Part shown: positions 1 to 12,107 of the stretch, piece by piece
Layout of the letters: each line of letters begins with the position of its first letter
Position numbering within the stretch: position 1 is the first letter of the stretch
Source: Acanthococcus lagerstroemiae
Lineage: Eukaryota > Arthropoda > Insecta > Hemiptera > Eriococcidae
DNA: 64,000 bases
NCBI GenBank assembly: GCA_031841125.1
Contig: CM063108.1
Span: 54,334,122-54,398,121, forward strand
Direction: 5' to 3'
Translations under genes and position numbers: made by a program
The notes under the pieces: model-generated
What the model was told of the DNA's origin: nothing
The model's database searches: none
The model's input: the letters and a program-made list of their open reading frames with translations, nothing else

Positions 1-1458
1 TTAATTAGTTCTAAGTGTTCCTTATAAAAACAAAATCCTTTTTATTTCACGCCGTCTCATTATTAACGGTTTATAAAATGTACTCGAGGTTTTATAGGGC
101 TTTTTTGCACATTCCCATGTTGCTTTCATCATGACACAATTTCAAACACTTTGTGTTGCGTACAAAGCTCAGTCTCTTTCTCTGCTTTTCGAAATCACTT
201 ACTCGACAGAATTGTTTTTCCTTTTTGCGCTCTGCTTTTCCTTTTGAGAAATGTACATCAGGGAATAATTGAACTGTTTCAGGTATTTAATTGTTAACGG
301 CAACATTGTGACTGATCGAGGTTAGAAGTAGACGAATAACGAACCAAGTCTCTCGCTCCCTTCAAATGCCCCTTTTCGCTGTTAAGCACTAAGAAGCACC
401 GTGTCGTGTTGTGAAAAACGAAGCTCATTTCGGGCACTGATGTAACCGATACGAAAATAGGTTCTATTATGTTTTCAGTCTTACACTTTTTTTTTTATCT
501 GTCGCTTTTGTCGCCTCGCCGCAAAAGTCGCGCCGCAAGCGCTTAACCTACTCCAAATAAATCACGATTTTTTTTCACTCGTGTGAGTTACATTTTGAAA
601 GCACGATTGTTTCGCCTGATAATGTGGTTTATGTTGCGAAGTAAGCAGTTTGGTCGTACAACGATTGCGTTATTACTTCTGGGAGAAGAGCAATAATTTT
701 GTAAACTGGTGTATCGTGCACGTTTTTGGCTCGCCATAAATTCGGAAATTTTGGCTCGTATTTTGTGTCGAGCAGTCGAGCTCACCACATGAGCAAAAAC
801 AACAAATTTCCAAGGAGCATGATATGAGGAGTGCAGAATCGAGTAATGGAACTCCAAATTTGTCAAATGCCATAAGTCCCTTCGCTATGTATTCCAGCAA
901 AAGTCTATCTAATATGTATTCTTAATTCGAAATATGTATGTATACGTTTGATCGGAAAATTCTCTTAGCGTGCTGATAGTGGTGACTGATATTTCACTTA
1001 ATTCCTTGAAAGGGGGAGTGGAAGCAGAAAATTTGTAAAATCTTTGATCAAAAACGATTTTTTTTTAAATTTTTAACGATGAGGGAGGCCTATCGTATTA
1101 CGACTATGTCCTCGGCTATGGTGTTAGTTTCCAGCTTACATTATTAAGTTATGTTACACAGATTTGCACATTTTACATATAAGGTCCACTATTTCTATTA
1201 TTTTCTTGGTATCTAAGTAGTCTACTGTGGTTTTCATGGTGTATTGGTAGCATTCAGACAGGATGTGTTGAGTTCATGAAGGCTTTGTACAGACTTAGCA
1301 AATAGGAGGAGGTTGGCGTAGATATAGGTGTTCGTATGTCAGTCATGTACTTATGTTTTATTGAAACCTCAAAATTTCCATCGAGGCTAAGTGAAGGAAG
1401 GGGACAACTCCTTACCACCACCATCAGTACTACAGAATCGCCGCCATTCAGCATAAAA
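1..1458. other. Non-coding stretch, nothing recognised
   Basis: AT-rich sequence with T-runs near 488-497 and 1060. Open frames are short, lie on the minus strand in overlapping frames and resemble no family I know. No RNA gene, repeat or transposon end was recognised. Confidence 0.5.
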
Positions 1459-1684
1459 GTGACCGGCTCGGAAGCCTGGTTTTGAAGTTCTTTGGGTATG
1501 CAAACCCTCCTCTTAATGATCCATCATTGGTAGGAATCGAAAATACATACTTCGGATGCTTACAGTATATATTTTCGGTTTCTGCCAATGATAGATCATT
1601 AAAAGGAAGGTTTGAACACCCAAAGAATTTCCAAACCTGAAAATTAATTTTTTAGGCAAGGCTTGTTTCTCCCGAGCTGGTCAC
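1459..1684. mobile_element. Foldback (MITE-like) element, 226 bp
   Basis: The outer ends GTGACCGGCTCGG (1459-1471) and CCGAGCTGGTCAC (1672-1684) are inverted repeats that match at 12 of 13 positions. Inside them a second pair of arms, about 1476-1552 and 1563-1637, can pair over some 75 bp with scattered mismatches: TTCTTTGGGTATGCAAACC on the left is mirrored by GGTTTGAACACCCAAAGAA on the right, with a loop of about 10 bp. The right half has about 30 extra bases between the two arm pairs, so it may be one element with an indel or one foldback inside another. There is no coding capacity and I could not find a target-site duplication, so the superfamily is open. Confidence 0.7.
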
Positions 1685-2334
1685 GTTAATTACAATAATC
1701 TTCTCGGAGAATATTCTTGAAACTTGCTGAGAAATTAAAAAATTTTCGAGCATACAGTCACTGCGCATTTTCCACATGTTTTTCATACCCTTACACATAC
1801 ACGCATAAACTCATAATTAGAGCTCGCATTCCTTGGAAATTGTCAATTTTGTTCTAATTGGGGCAGATGAGATCTGATCAAAGATGAGTATGTTTCAGAC
1901 ATCAAGGACCCCCAGAAAAAAATTTTATTTTTCCAAAAATTTCCAAAAATGAAATAAATGCCAAAAATAGAGTAAATTTCCAAAAACTGAATAAAATGCA
2001 ATAAAAATGTTAAAATTTGAATATTTCGCGATAAAACAGATAGATTTTATCTCGAAAAAGCGTATGTAGAATTGTAGACCAATTCTTTAGGTGTTTTCAT
2101 TTTCTAACCTGTACAATGAGCAATATTGAACGAAGACGAAAGTGAATAATCGAAATATACGCTAGGCCTAGCTGTGCACGTGTTTCTGCATGATCGGTTG
2201 TGTGAAGGGCGAGGCGTACCTACTACCTAGATATGCAAGTCTATGTGCGACACTCGAAAATCATTCAGTCGTTCTTATATGTGCTACATAACGCCTGCTG
2301 TTCATTTATTGACCACGTTTTAATGCTCGAAATT
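1685..2334. other. Non-coding stretch with A-rich low-complexity patch
   Basis: Around 1912-2030 the sequence is a loose repeat of CCAAAAAT/AAATAAA words. Nothing else was recognised. Confidence 0.5.
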
Positions 2335-2600
2335 ATGCCAAAATTGAAAACTACTCGTAGTTCGTCTTTACGTCAGTGGGTACGACCATATAATGAAAAA
2401 TCCGAGGTGTTAATGACCGATGGTTCAACCATTTCGTGCTTGGTTGGTGGCAAAAGCATTGGTAGTAAGAAAAAGGATCACGTCGATCCAATTTTTTTTT
2501 TTTTTTTTTTTTGCCAAAAGTGCCTAATTTCTCAACTTCAATTCCAAAAACCTCCCTCTACAATGCCAAAAAAAACTAGCTCTACTTATAACAGTAAGGT
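2335..2600 (+). pseudogene. hAT-derived CGGBP1-like zinc-finger N-terminus, broken
   Basis: The frame from the ATG at 2335 opens MPKLKTTRSSSLRQWVRPY and continues through MTDGSTISC and KKKDHVD. This follows the pattern of the CGGBP1-like family (MPK.KTT....L..WV, then TDG....C..C.K.., then KK..H), which is derived from hAT transposases and has a BED-type zinc finger that binds DNA in the nucleus. Here the second cysteine of the expected C-x2-C pair is missing (CLVGGK), and a run of about 21 T at 2492-2512 interrupts the frame where the QH...H part should come. A matching downstream piece (QKCLISQ..., then MPKKTSSTYNSK) follows the T run. It ends at AAG followed by GTATTT (2596-2604), which could be a splice donor. 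I infer a dead copy; a decayed domesticated gene is the alternative. The T run could be the poly(A) tail of a minus-strand retroposon. Confidence 0.55.
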
Positions 2601-3615
2601 ATTTTCCAGACCGTTCCGTATGTGTTTATTGAAAATTTAATTTCTTGGACGTATTCGTTTTCGAGAAAATATACATCTCCCGACAATCCTATTCAAACAG
2701 CCATATCGCTGTGACTCACATTTACTGAGATATTCGTGTTCGAAGACCACCATCGCTCATACATCAATGACACACAGCTTCCAACCATTTCTTTGTGTTT
2801 ATTGAAAAATTAAGGGTTTCGAAAAATCCGTATCCGAAAACATACACATGATCTTAAGAAGCAGCCATTAGAAAAAATAAATAAATAAAATATTATTTTG
2901 ACAGTTCTGTTTGATTTTCTAAATAAAATTAAGTTTGCCCGAGGGCTGACATCGAGGTCGGATCAAGAATCTGACTTGATATTCCAAGGTTCAGCGGCCC
3001 AAAGAACTCCAATTTTGATAGTTCGCACCGTACTGTCCCACTTGAGATTCAAAGTTAGCAGTATCTTCAAATCCCGTTCAAAAAGGAAGAGGAAGGTAGA
3101 ATTTTAAAACTTCCCCCATAGTAACTTTTTTTGTTCAATCAAGTGAGTCAAGGACCACTTTTGCTTTCGCTTTTCGGTGGACCGCGTCCCATTATATTCA
3201 GTATAAGAATAACTCATATTTAATAATTACTTATCATAATTACATTTCTGAACTTAGTTTTATAATAGGTACACAATATCTTATACAGACTATTTTTTTT
3301 TAATTTTATCCCCTCATGTCTTTTCTTCATTCCTCATAAGACAATTCACCTATTTTACTGCGTTTTTCGAAAATTTTTAATTTTCAAATCAGTTTTAGTT
3401 CTTTTACGTTATATTTATTTCTTATATTCTCAAATTTGCTACAGTTTTGAAATGTATGATCTGGTGAGTCTATCACTTTTTTTTTAACAGGATTGACATC
3501 TATCATTTTAATCAAATTTGAATCTTTTAAGTATTCCCCAGACAGTTCAAAACTGAGTTAAGTAATAATTTGACTGGGAGATTTATATTTTTAAATCTCT
3601 CTTCTATACTTGGAA
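2601..3615. other. Non-coding stretch with weak internal duplication
   Basis: The words around TGTGTTTATTGAAAA at 2621 and 2794 suggest an imperfect duplication with a spacing of about 173 bp, followed in both cases by AAACAGCC/GAAGCAGCC. From 2900 to 3600 I recognise nothing beyond short open frames and T-runs. Confidence 0.4.
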
Positions 3616-4176
3616 TTAGTTTATATGTTCTTCGTCTTGTGTTCTCGTTTTTATATCGCTATTTCCATTGTAGCAATGTCCCTGTGTCTCTGATGATCGA
3701 CCGCATATTGAGCAAGAAAAAGGTTTCTCACCATTATGAGCCATGATGTGTGTTTTCAAGTTATGTTTATGAGTGAATGATCGACCACATATTGAGCAAG
3801 AAAAAGGTTTCTCATCATTATGAACCAAGGTATGACATTTAAAGTGACTTTTATGAATGAATGATCGACCGCATATTGAGCAAGAAAAACGTTTCTCACC
3901 ATTATGAACCAAGGTATGGCTTTTCATGAGACCTTTCTGAGTGAATGATCGACCACATATTGAGCAAGAAAAAGGTTCATCATCATTATGAGCCATGATG
4001 TGTGCTTTCAAGTTATGACTTAGGTCAGGGAAAACGGAAGCGAATTTAAGAGTCTGCACAGAGATGTTCAATCTAATAGATTGAAAACTTTCTTCGAAAT
4101 TTGGAATCGGATATCGAGGATCACAAAGTACTCTGCGGAAGGGATGAAGAAAGAAATTCCAAATTAAAAAAGGCAC
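3616..4176 (-). CDS. C2H2 zinc-finger protein fragment (exon or pseudogene)
   Basis: The open frame of 186 codons holds three complete C2H2 fingers with the pattern CSICGRSF..........H...H: Cys71/Cys74/His87/His91, Cys99/Cys102/His115/His119 and Cys127/Cys130/His143/His147. They are joined by TGEKP-type linkers (HNGEKRF, HNDEKPF). A half finger with only the helix and two histidines (His59, His63) precedes them, and a half finger with only the two cysteines (155, 158) follows, after which the sequence leaves the family (RSSETQGH). Such proteins bind DNA in the nucleus, usually as transcription regulators. The frame begins with GTG, not ATG, and the first ~50 residues do not look like protein. 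An acceptor-like CCCTGACCTAAG lies just before the first helix. I infer an internal exon of a polydactyl gene or a relic of one. No stop interrupts the fingers. Confidence 0.6.
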   Translation of the reverse strand: MPFLIWNFFLHPFRRVLCDPRYPIPNFEESFQSIRLNISVQTLKFASVFPDLSHNLKAHIMAHNDDEPFSCSICGRSFTQKGLMKSHTLVHNGEKRFSCSICGRSFIHKSHFKCHTLVHNDEKPFSCSICGRSFTHKHNLKTHIMAHNGEKPFSCSICGRSSETQGHCYNGNSDIKTRTQDEEHIN

Positions 4177-5802
4177 TCACTAGCAATTAGAGATAACTCT
4201 GCGGATTTGAAATAACTTCTGTTAAAAAATGCTACTAGCCCTTAAACCACAGACGTCAATTATAGTTTTTTATTTAAAAATTTTGTAATATTTCTAAATG
4301 GTGGAAACTCACCTTAGTATGTTACTTCATTTACAAAAATACAAAAATATCTCCCTAAAAATAATTGCCTATTCTCAAAATTGGAGAGGCCATATATTAA
4401 TTTAAAAAATTGATATTTTGGTGAAGTATTTGCGCTTTCAATATTGGAGATAGACAATGTTGTCTGGAAAGTATTTTATTGCAAATAGTATGAACAATGA
4501 AATACCATGTTTGAATTTTTTATTCGAAAATTTTTGAAATTGTTATCAACATTCTAAAAGAAATAATAAAATTGAATTGTCCCTTCAAAATAGAAAGTAT
4601 GCAACCAACTCTATAGCGTAAATTGCAGTTTTATTCCAGGCGCACTAACACCAAGCGTACATAGGCTGAGTTCTCACTAACAGCCCCAGCGCGTGGAGTT
4701 ACAGGGCAGTGGCGGTGAATTTCACCACGTGTACGATCTGAGGGCTAGGTGGGAGACGGAATTAGGACATTTCTTTCATGGAGCAGCACTGACAACAAAC
4801 AGACCTAAGATCAATCGTCCTAAATGTAGGTCAATGAGTTGATCAGTCAGTCCCCCTCTATTCGGCTGAATTTTCCGTCACTCGGCGTACTTCTCATTTG
4901 TCATGGCGTTTGCATACCGATGAACCAGTTGAGAAAAACAAATTTTCGTCACCATTTCCGCGTGCAATAGGATAATTTTCGTTTGTGCGTGAAAATGGCC
5001 TTTAAAGTGAACGAATCGCTGTACAGTTTCTGAATGTGTTACGACTTACGAATATAGTCGATGATTTCAAAACATGTAAGCCTGCCGTGTTACAATGTAG
5101 ACTGTCGTATATTTTCTACGCTATTATAAAACGAGAGTACATGCATTTTCATCGATAGAGAACATTACACGCTCGAGTAAGTCTGCTACCTCTTCCACTT
5201 TCAATACATCGTCACCTTTTTGTTCCAGCCCCTGTATTCGCTCCTCCAGCTCAATCCGACAATCTACATGAAGAATACCGAAATCAGCGCTGCCTTTTTG
5301 GGCTTACATCGGTAACTTACAACACAATGTCATACGAACCAAAACCGAGGCTAAGACACTTCATTTTATAAGCTCAAAAAAACACGATAAAATCACTAGC
5401 GCTAAAATTCAGTTTCTCCACTTTATCGCAAGTTTTTGAACGTCTGTTATCTCAGTTATATTCGTGGCGAAAAAAAATCGGTTATATTGGATTTTGAAAA
5501 CGATTGCTACTGATACAGCCAAACGAACAGCTAGTACGCGTTGAAATGGCGGTACCATAGACTTTATATTCAATTATCGGCGGATGAAAGTCTTACACCA
5601 AATATTTATGACAAGCGTGTCTCGACGCTTCGCGTCTGGCTTTTATTAAGGAAGCCTGGAGTTCCAAGTTTAGCATCTTCGCTGTTAGTTTGGGTTTTAT
5701 CGGATCAAATTTATAATAAGAATAAAAATTTCTCCTCTCCTTCCACACAGTAAGTAGGTTATCGGAAATATCGAAAATGACATTCAAATTGGCAGATTTT
5801 TA
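4177..5802. other. Non-coding stretch, nothing recognised
   Basis: Unique-looking sequence with some GC-richer parts (4660-4760, 5160-5260). Short open frames on both strands around 5541-5787 overlap and resemble no family. Confidence 0.45.
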
Positions 5803-6022
5803 TTTTAGTCGTTGGATTTCGAAAACTGAGTATCATTCTGCATCCTATTTGGGGATCCACAATTACACAAATTTCACGATGAAACAGAAATACTTTAGTA
5901 TCTTCATTCCTCTTTTAGTCGCTGGATTTCAAAAACTATGTATCATTCTGCACCCATCTACATTTGAGGACCCGCAATTAAGAATTTCACGATAAAATAG
6001 AAATATTTATTTGCTTGATAAT
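5803..6022. repeat. Tandem duplication, 110 bp unit, two copies
   Basis: TTTTAGTCGTTGGATTTC at 5803 recurs as TTTTAGTCGCTGGATTTC at 5913, and both copies go on through GTATCATTCTGCA and a shared AATTTCACGAT(G/A)AAA.AGAAATA segment. The spacing is 110 bp. Short open frames here are by-products of the repeat. Confidence 0.75.
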
Positions 6023-6329
6023 CAAAATTTACGGTTTAGATCATAAGAGCATAGGTATTGTTTTACATTCCAAATTTCCAAGTACAGATTATGCTGTTCT
6101 TGTTTTTCAATCAATATTCAAAGTAAATAACCATCTTGTTCTTCTGTTACTTGTGAACCAGAACGGGAATGGTAAGGAGGAAGTAAAAACCGTTTTTTGT
6201 TTTGGTAAACAAGATTTAAGATGAAATTAGGACCAAAGGTTAATTCTATAAACATACTACAAATAGTAATAAGACAAAGTAGGGATTCATTTGAGACATA
6301 ATTCAGAGCAAAACAATCTCGCATGAGTC

Positions 6330-7515
6330 TGCCAATTTTTAGCGAGTCTTAACTAAAACTTTGAACAAGTTTCAATATAATATTTTAGAAAGCCTTTTAA
6401 CACGCTTTAAAAAGTCTTAATACAGTTTTAACGCGCGTTGAAGAGTCTTAATAATATAGACTGAGTCTCAAAATACAGTCTCGATCCGTCTTAAAACAGG
6501 TCTATGGAGTTACAGCAAGTCTTTGCATAGTTTTCAGGAGTCTAACGATTCTCAGATAAGACCTTAGCGACAAAAGGTGTCATACTCTTCTCATATTCCT
6601 TTTGCTTGAAAATTCGACACTCACTGATTTGTAGTATCCGGCAGCAAAATTAGGAAAACGAAGATGCTTTTTGAGCTTTAAGCTGTTGACTGAACTTTTG
6701 ATGTTTTCATCGCGATTTCTGCTATCTATCCCCCCCCCCAATCGACAAACACACAGAAAATTTTGATCTACGGCCTAAGGATGTTCTAACAGTCTTAAGG
6801 AATTTAAATATACCTAATGCAAAACAATATTAAGAGTCTTAACGAATCTATTGAAGACGTCTTCACACCGTTTTAAAAAAGTTTTACCACGTTTTTGTCG
6901 CTTTGTGGCTGAATTATCGAACTGGCGTTGTGTCCTGTGTGAGTAGTGGTGAGAAATAAGACCAGTCGCTTACGTCTTCGACACGGAGAAGCAAATTTTC
7001 GACGCAATAACAAACTCCGGGGAAAGGAACGACGAACAACCCCGGCTGCTCGGAGTCGTGGGACATGATCGCTAGGATATCGCCAGTCACGATGCCCGGA
7101 ATCGAGAAAACGACAGTTTTGAAAAGTCTCAGCGGAACTGAGAAATTCTCACATTGTTTTAACTAGACTTTAAGGGTCTGCATACGGTCTTGAGGAGTTT
7201 TAATGAGTCTTACCTAGTCTTTACACCATCTAGGAAAAGAGTACCACAGTCTCAAATTGTCTAAACACTTACAACATCGTCCTGAGAAGCCCTACAGAAT
7301 TACGCAGTCTGAAGAAGCATCAACGAGTCTTGATACGATCTTAGGAAATCTGAACTAGTCATCAAACCAATTTGACCAAGTTTATCACAATGTTCAGTAG
7401 TCTTAACGCACTCTTTAGAAGTCTCAGTCAGTCTAATTACAATCCTAATTGGTCTGACCGAGTTTGGACGCAATCTACAGAAGTCTTATTGAATTTCAAC
7501 AGTGTCTTAACGGAT
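6330..7515. repeat. Degenerate 10-11 bp phased array, AGTCTTAA type
   Basis: The stretch is filled with diverged copies of a word like AGTCTTAACG spaced about 9-12 bp apart, for example at 7391-7515: AGTCTTAACG, CACTCTTTAG, AAGTCTCAGTC, AGTCTAATTAC and so on. The word is the reverse complement of the AAGACTCTT word that fills 10.4-13.9 kb. A patch at about 6560-7120 is less regular. No protein is encoded; the frame at 7372-7629 is made of the repeat. Period and divergence were judged by eye. Confidence 0.6.
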
Positions 7516-9890
7516 TTTGATAATGAAACTTTGTCAAGTTCTAACGTTTTGGCGAGTGTATACGTACAAGGAAGTCCTTTATATTTTACCCTATTCAAGT
7601 TGAAGAAAGCTTATATTTTTGGAAGCTAAAAGAAGAGTCTGACTCTGACTAAGTCACCAACTTTGCTCCACATCTATAGCCTCGCATAAATTTTACAGAG
7701 ATTTCAAAAATATCACCCAGAATGGAAAACATTAGGCAATACCAGGTCTGGGGCGAAAGACATGTTCTTGGAGGGAGAGGGGATGTAAATACGAAAAACG
7801 TTGACCACTGACAAGGGGGAAAATGTTCTTCTCGCCTTCTCCATTTTCCCGACTGGGTTCCAGAATTTCTCGGCATTTTAGTCGGTAAACAATTAACGGC
7901 TGAAATGTTACAAACTTTCCATAACGAGCAAAAACAGATCATCGACTGCTTGATTTTCCCGACTGAGTGTCTAAGTCTCCCGGCTGTTGGGTTTAAGGCT
8001 ATGAATGCGACATTAACCTCAGCCCCCTTCCAGCCCGCTGTTTTTTTAAATTTCCATCATCAAAAACAGTTGACAGTTTATTTAAAACTCCAAAACCGTT
8101 TCTCTTGGTTTACTTACTCAATTGAAGAGTAAAAATCGGTTTATGTTACAACTTAAATTTTTTTAGGCAAAACTGATGAAGTTCAGTGTTGCTGATCCAA
8201 CGACATTATCAAATGAACGATCGACCCTGGCAAATAGTTCATAGAACGATCGTAAGATGTCGTGTCTGTATGCGGCAATTCTATAAGCCGGCACAAACGA
8301 GTTTTTTCTGTAAAATGTCACTTGGGAAGGTTTTGGTCTTCCACTGGCCCATTGTACATATCAGCAGGAAATCTGTTCAGACTAACTTACATTTCACATC
8401 GTGTCTAATCACTAACCATACTTCTACGTCCATTCCTTTCACCATCGTACTATTTATTTATTTTTTTATTTTTTCTCGTCTTATGAAAAAAAAAAAAAAA
8501 GTTTTGTAACAGAGCTAATCTTTTTGGCTTTTCGGCAGCTCTTCAATTGTCATTCTAAGAGCATCAAAAGAACCTAAGTCTACGGAACACGAGGGACAAA
8601 CAGTATTCAGTTTCAACACATTCTAAATTGTCTCTCCCAAGATTGCTTCTACAATCCTCCGATGACCAAGCCTCATCGTAGCGTCAATCATTCACAGACT
8701 TGCGAACTGATACTAAGTTCCTTTTCCTCAAAAATGAGTGCAGTCTTTTATTTGACGTATACCGAATAAGTTAAAGGTACTTTCGACGATTGATTTTCAT
8801 TGATAGAGAGGACCCAGCTCGCCGAATATATGATTTCAGCATGCTACGAGTTGATAAGCGAGCATTCAACTCGTGTATGAGTTTCTTAAGCTACAGATTT
8901 TGGAGTTCCAAACATCGCCTCACCTCGTCTTACTGTATGTCGGGTTAACTCGACAAGACGGCAAAAAAAACGCGGCCGTTTCCTATGTCGCAATATTCAC
9001 GTACGAATCTGTCGGGCACGAACAAAAGCTACCGAAAGCCTCTATAATCCATACTGTATAATAAGATACATTAAACAGCGAGTGAAAACTAAATAAACGA
9101 ACAGCTTCGGTTAATTACAACCGCTTCCATTCTGAAATTCGAGCGCATTAAATTTCAAACCAGCCTTTTCATCGCGCACATATTACGTACATACGTGTAC
9201 GTATATATCACTTCTAGATCCTTCCACTTTCCACGAAGCTGAAGCAGAACGGGTCAACGGGGACATGCAAATTCAGTATAACACCTCAAACTACAGGTGA
9301 ACAAACTTTTCAACAAAAATTGCGAAATGCATTGGATAGAAATAAGCAAAATTTTCAGTAGATGAATCCATTACTAATTCATTCCACTTGCGACCTTACA
9401 GCATGACTTCAGTAAGTTTCAGGTGCCTGTCTTTAAAAAGGTTAGAAAAAAATTCCATTGGAATAAATCCCATCCCCCGTTAATACAATGATGCAGTAAA
9501 GGATCCAGGACGCTACTCGAGACTGTTATACTTTAGAATATCACATGAGGAGTTTCTGATCGAAAACGCATCAAGTCCATACTTCAAATTAATTCTGGAA
9601 GTACAAAAAACTATTTACATAATTTATTTAAATTTCGACTTTCTCTTCTACGATTTCTAACAAGAACTATTCTTGACCTTAACGGATGTGTAACCCGGGA
9701 ATTTCATTTTCAGTACCACGTATTTGCGAAAACATAAGCTGAAGAAAACTTGCGAAAATGGAATTACCTACTGCATTTTGGAGCAGGAATTCACAGCGAA
9801 TGGACTTATTGTGCTCTAGAAATAAACTTGTTCATCAGCAAAAGTATTGTAATAACATGAAGGAAAATGATCTTTTGTTGGCATTTCGAC
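7516..9890. other. Non-coding stretch between the two phased arrays
   Basis: Contains A- and T-runs (8457-8500) but no recognised gene or transposon. The small open frames here overlap on opposite strands and have no family resemblance. Sequence at 9758-9890 leads directly into the 272 bp duplication. Confidence 0.45.
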
Positions 9891-10434
9891 AAAGAGATAT
9901 TGATAAGTTTGGGGTTTCATTTCACGATTCCGAAGAGAAAAGAAAAAATGGACTTATTGCGTTTCGGAAAAGCATCCCTCGTACGAATTGAATAGTTTTT
10001 GAAACATTTATCATGCTCGTGCCATACTATTCAGTTCGGTATTTGCGAGGAAGGGAAGTGCAGCCATGAAATAACTCTGAAATCTTCGTTAAAAAATTTC
10101 TCAAACTTCCCATGACCTGTTTGAGACTTTTCATATCTCTTCAAGATTTTTAAAGTTATTTTAAAGAGATATTAATAAGTTTGGGGTTTCATATCACGAT
10201 TCCGAAAAGAAAAGAAAAAAAGGACTTATTGCGTTTAGGAAAAGCATCCCTCGAACGAATTGAATAGTTTTTGAAACATTTATTATGCTCGTGCCATACT
10301 ATTCAGTTCGGTATTTGCGAGGAAGGGAAGTGCAACCATAAAATAACTCTGAAATCTTCGTTCAAAATTTTTCAAACTTCCCAAGACCTGTTTGAGACTC
10401 TTCATATCTCTTCGAGATTTTTAAAGTTGTTTTA
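9891..10434. repeat. Tandem duplication, 272 bp unit, two copies
   Basis: Copy one starts AAAGAGATATTGATAAG at 9891 and copy two AAAGAGATATTAATAAG at 10163. Both run through TTGGGGTTTCAT, GCGTTT.GGAAAAGCATCC, GTGCCATACTATTCAG and TTTTTAAAGTT. The copies differ at a few per cent of sites. The last 70 bp of each unit already consist of the AAGACT-type phased words, so the duplication arose at the edge of that array. Confidence 0.85.
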
Positions 10435-12060
10435 AAGTTCAAAATTCGTTTGCGACCCTTCAAGACTTCACTAGGAGTTTTCAAGACTCTACTAGACTTA
10501 TTCATAACCCTGAAAAAAATTTTAAGGCATTCTTAGGTTTATTTAAGATCGTGTTGTTCAGTACTTGCTGACAGCTCAATGCTTGTCTAAGACTTCTTTA
10601 GAATTTTCCAGTGTTGATCAGGAATTTTTAATACCGATTACTAGATCAAGTCATTTTGGACTCTTGCAGACTAGTTGAAAACCTGTTCCAGCTTTTCCAA
10701 ATTTACTCATAACTCGTTCAGTTGTTCGGAACTCTTTTACCACTCATTACGACTCTCTCAGACTTAATTAAGACTCTTTAAAACTTAATCAAGAATGTTA
10801 ATGACCATTGCCGCCATGAAACACATTTTGGAGTGGGGGGGGGGGGTTCGAAGTTCCGAAACATCCGGACCAAATAGTATAAAAGTTAGTTAAAAGGAAG
10901 TTTCATCCTTTTAATTTTCCTGACTGCAGGTAAAATTTCCAGACTTTCGGCATATTTCACAAATGGTGATGAGGGGGAGGGGGTGAGGTCCACGATTTTA
11001 CGTCGGTCCCGTTTTAGACTCGTATCTAATGGTTTAAAATTTCTTAGAACTCTTACAGACTTGTTTAATACTTATAAAGGCACTTTGAAACTTATTTAGG
11101 ACACTCGAAACTAACACTGGATGTACGAGTAGGTGAATTGTGCCTGAAAGCGAATCATTAGGAATCGTCGAGGAAGACGCATAATGTTATTCTGATTTTC
11201 TTACCACGTTTTTCAGGAGCCCCTTTTGTCTGAGTACTCCAGGATATTTCACCCATTTTGTAAATCCAAAATTGCAAAAATAGTTATGATGAAAATAAAA
11301 AAAATGATTATAACGACTACCTATCCACTTGTTTGTCTGTTTACTCGTCTCTTTTTCCTATCAGCTAATCTCAGGGTGTTGAGGGACTGCCTCTCGGTTC
11401 GAATGCCTTACGGTTTCTTATCTAGCTCGATCTGATCCACCTCCGGAATTTTCAGACAGATAACCTACTATGCATTTTTATTTTCTAATGGGGAGGCGAA
11501 GATATGAGCCATTGATGGATCCAGGGAGCAATCTGGGAGGAGGACGCAAATCTCCATTTCACATGTGTAAATTTAATATTTTTGTCACTCTTCCCGCTGT
11601 TGACTAATTGGATCATTATGTTGTTTACTTAATGATATTTGAGTGAAAGTAGATAAGAGGAGTACTTTTTAAACGTTTTCATCAAAATGACTGTAATGTT
11701 TTGTAGCTGATACACTTGGAAGGGGGACGTATACTTTTCTCGACGTTTCGTGACAAAAGAAAGCAAATGGCACGCTAAATTCGTTCACAACTCTTTATAA
11801 TTCGTCTAGATTTTATTACAGCCTTCGAGATATGCTGAAAACTATATGTCTTCAAGTTTCTTAACACACGAATAAGACTCCGAGACTTCTCAAAACTAAG
11901 GCTCTTCAATCTTCATTCAGGTTTCAGATGCCTCACTTATTAATTAAGACTCTACTCCCAGCCTTGTTTAAGACTCTGCGAGGCTTTTCTTTCAGACTCG
12001 TCGGCATTCAAGTCTAGTTTAAAAGTTTTTACAGCTCTTAAATGATTAATTCTTTGATAA
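10435..12060. repeat. Degenerate phased array, AAGACTCT type, with gaps
   Basis: Clear 10-11 bp phrasing at 10452-10540 (CAAGACTTCA, CTAGGAGTTTT, CAAGACTCTA, CTAGACTTATT, CATAACCCTG), at 10720-10800, at 11040-11110 and at 11820-12040. Less repetitive patches lie between, including a G run at 10836-10847 and a GGGAGGGGGTGAGG patch near 10975. This is the same family as the array after 13461. No coding. Confidence 0.55.
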
Positions 12061-12107
12061 TTGTTCACAGAACAAGTGGTATCACCAAAAAGTTAACATA
12101 AACTTCA

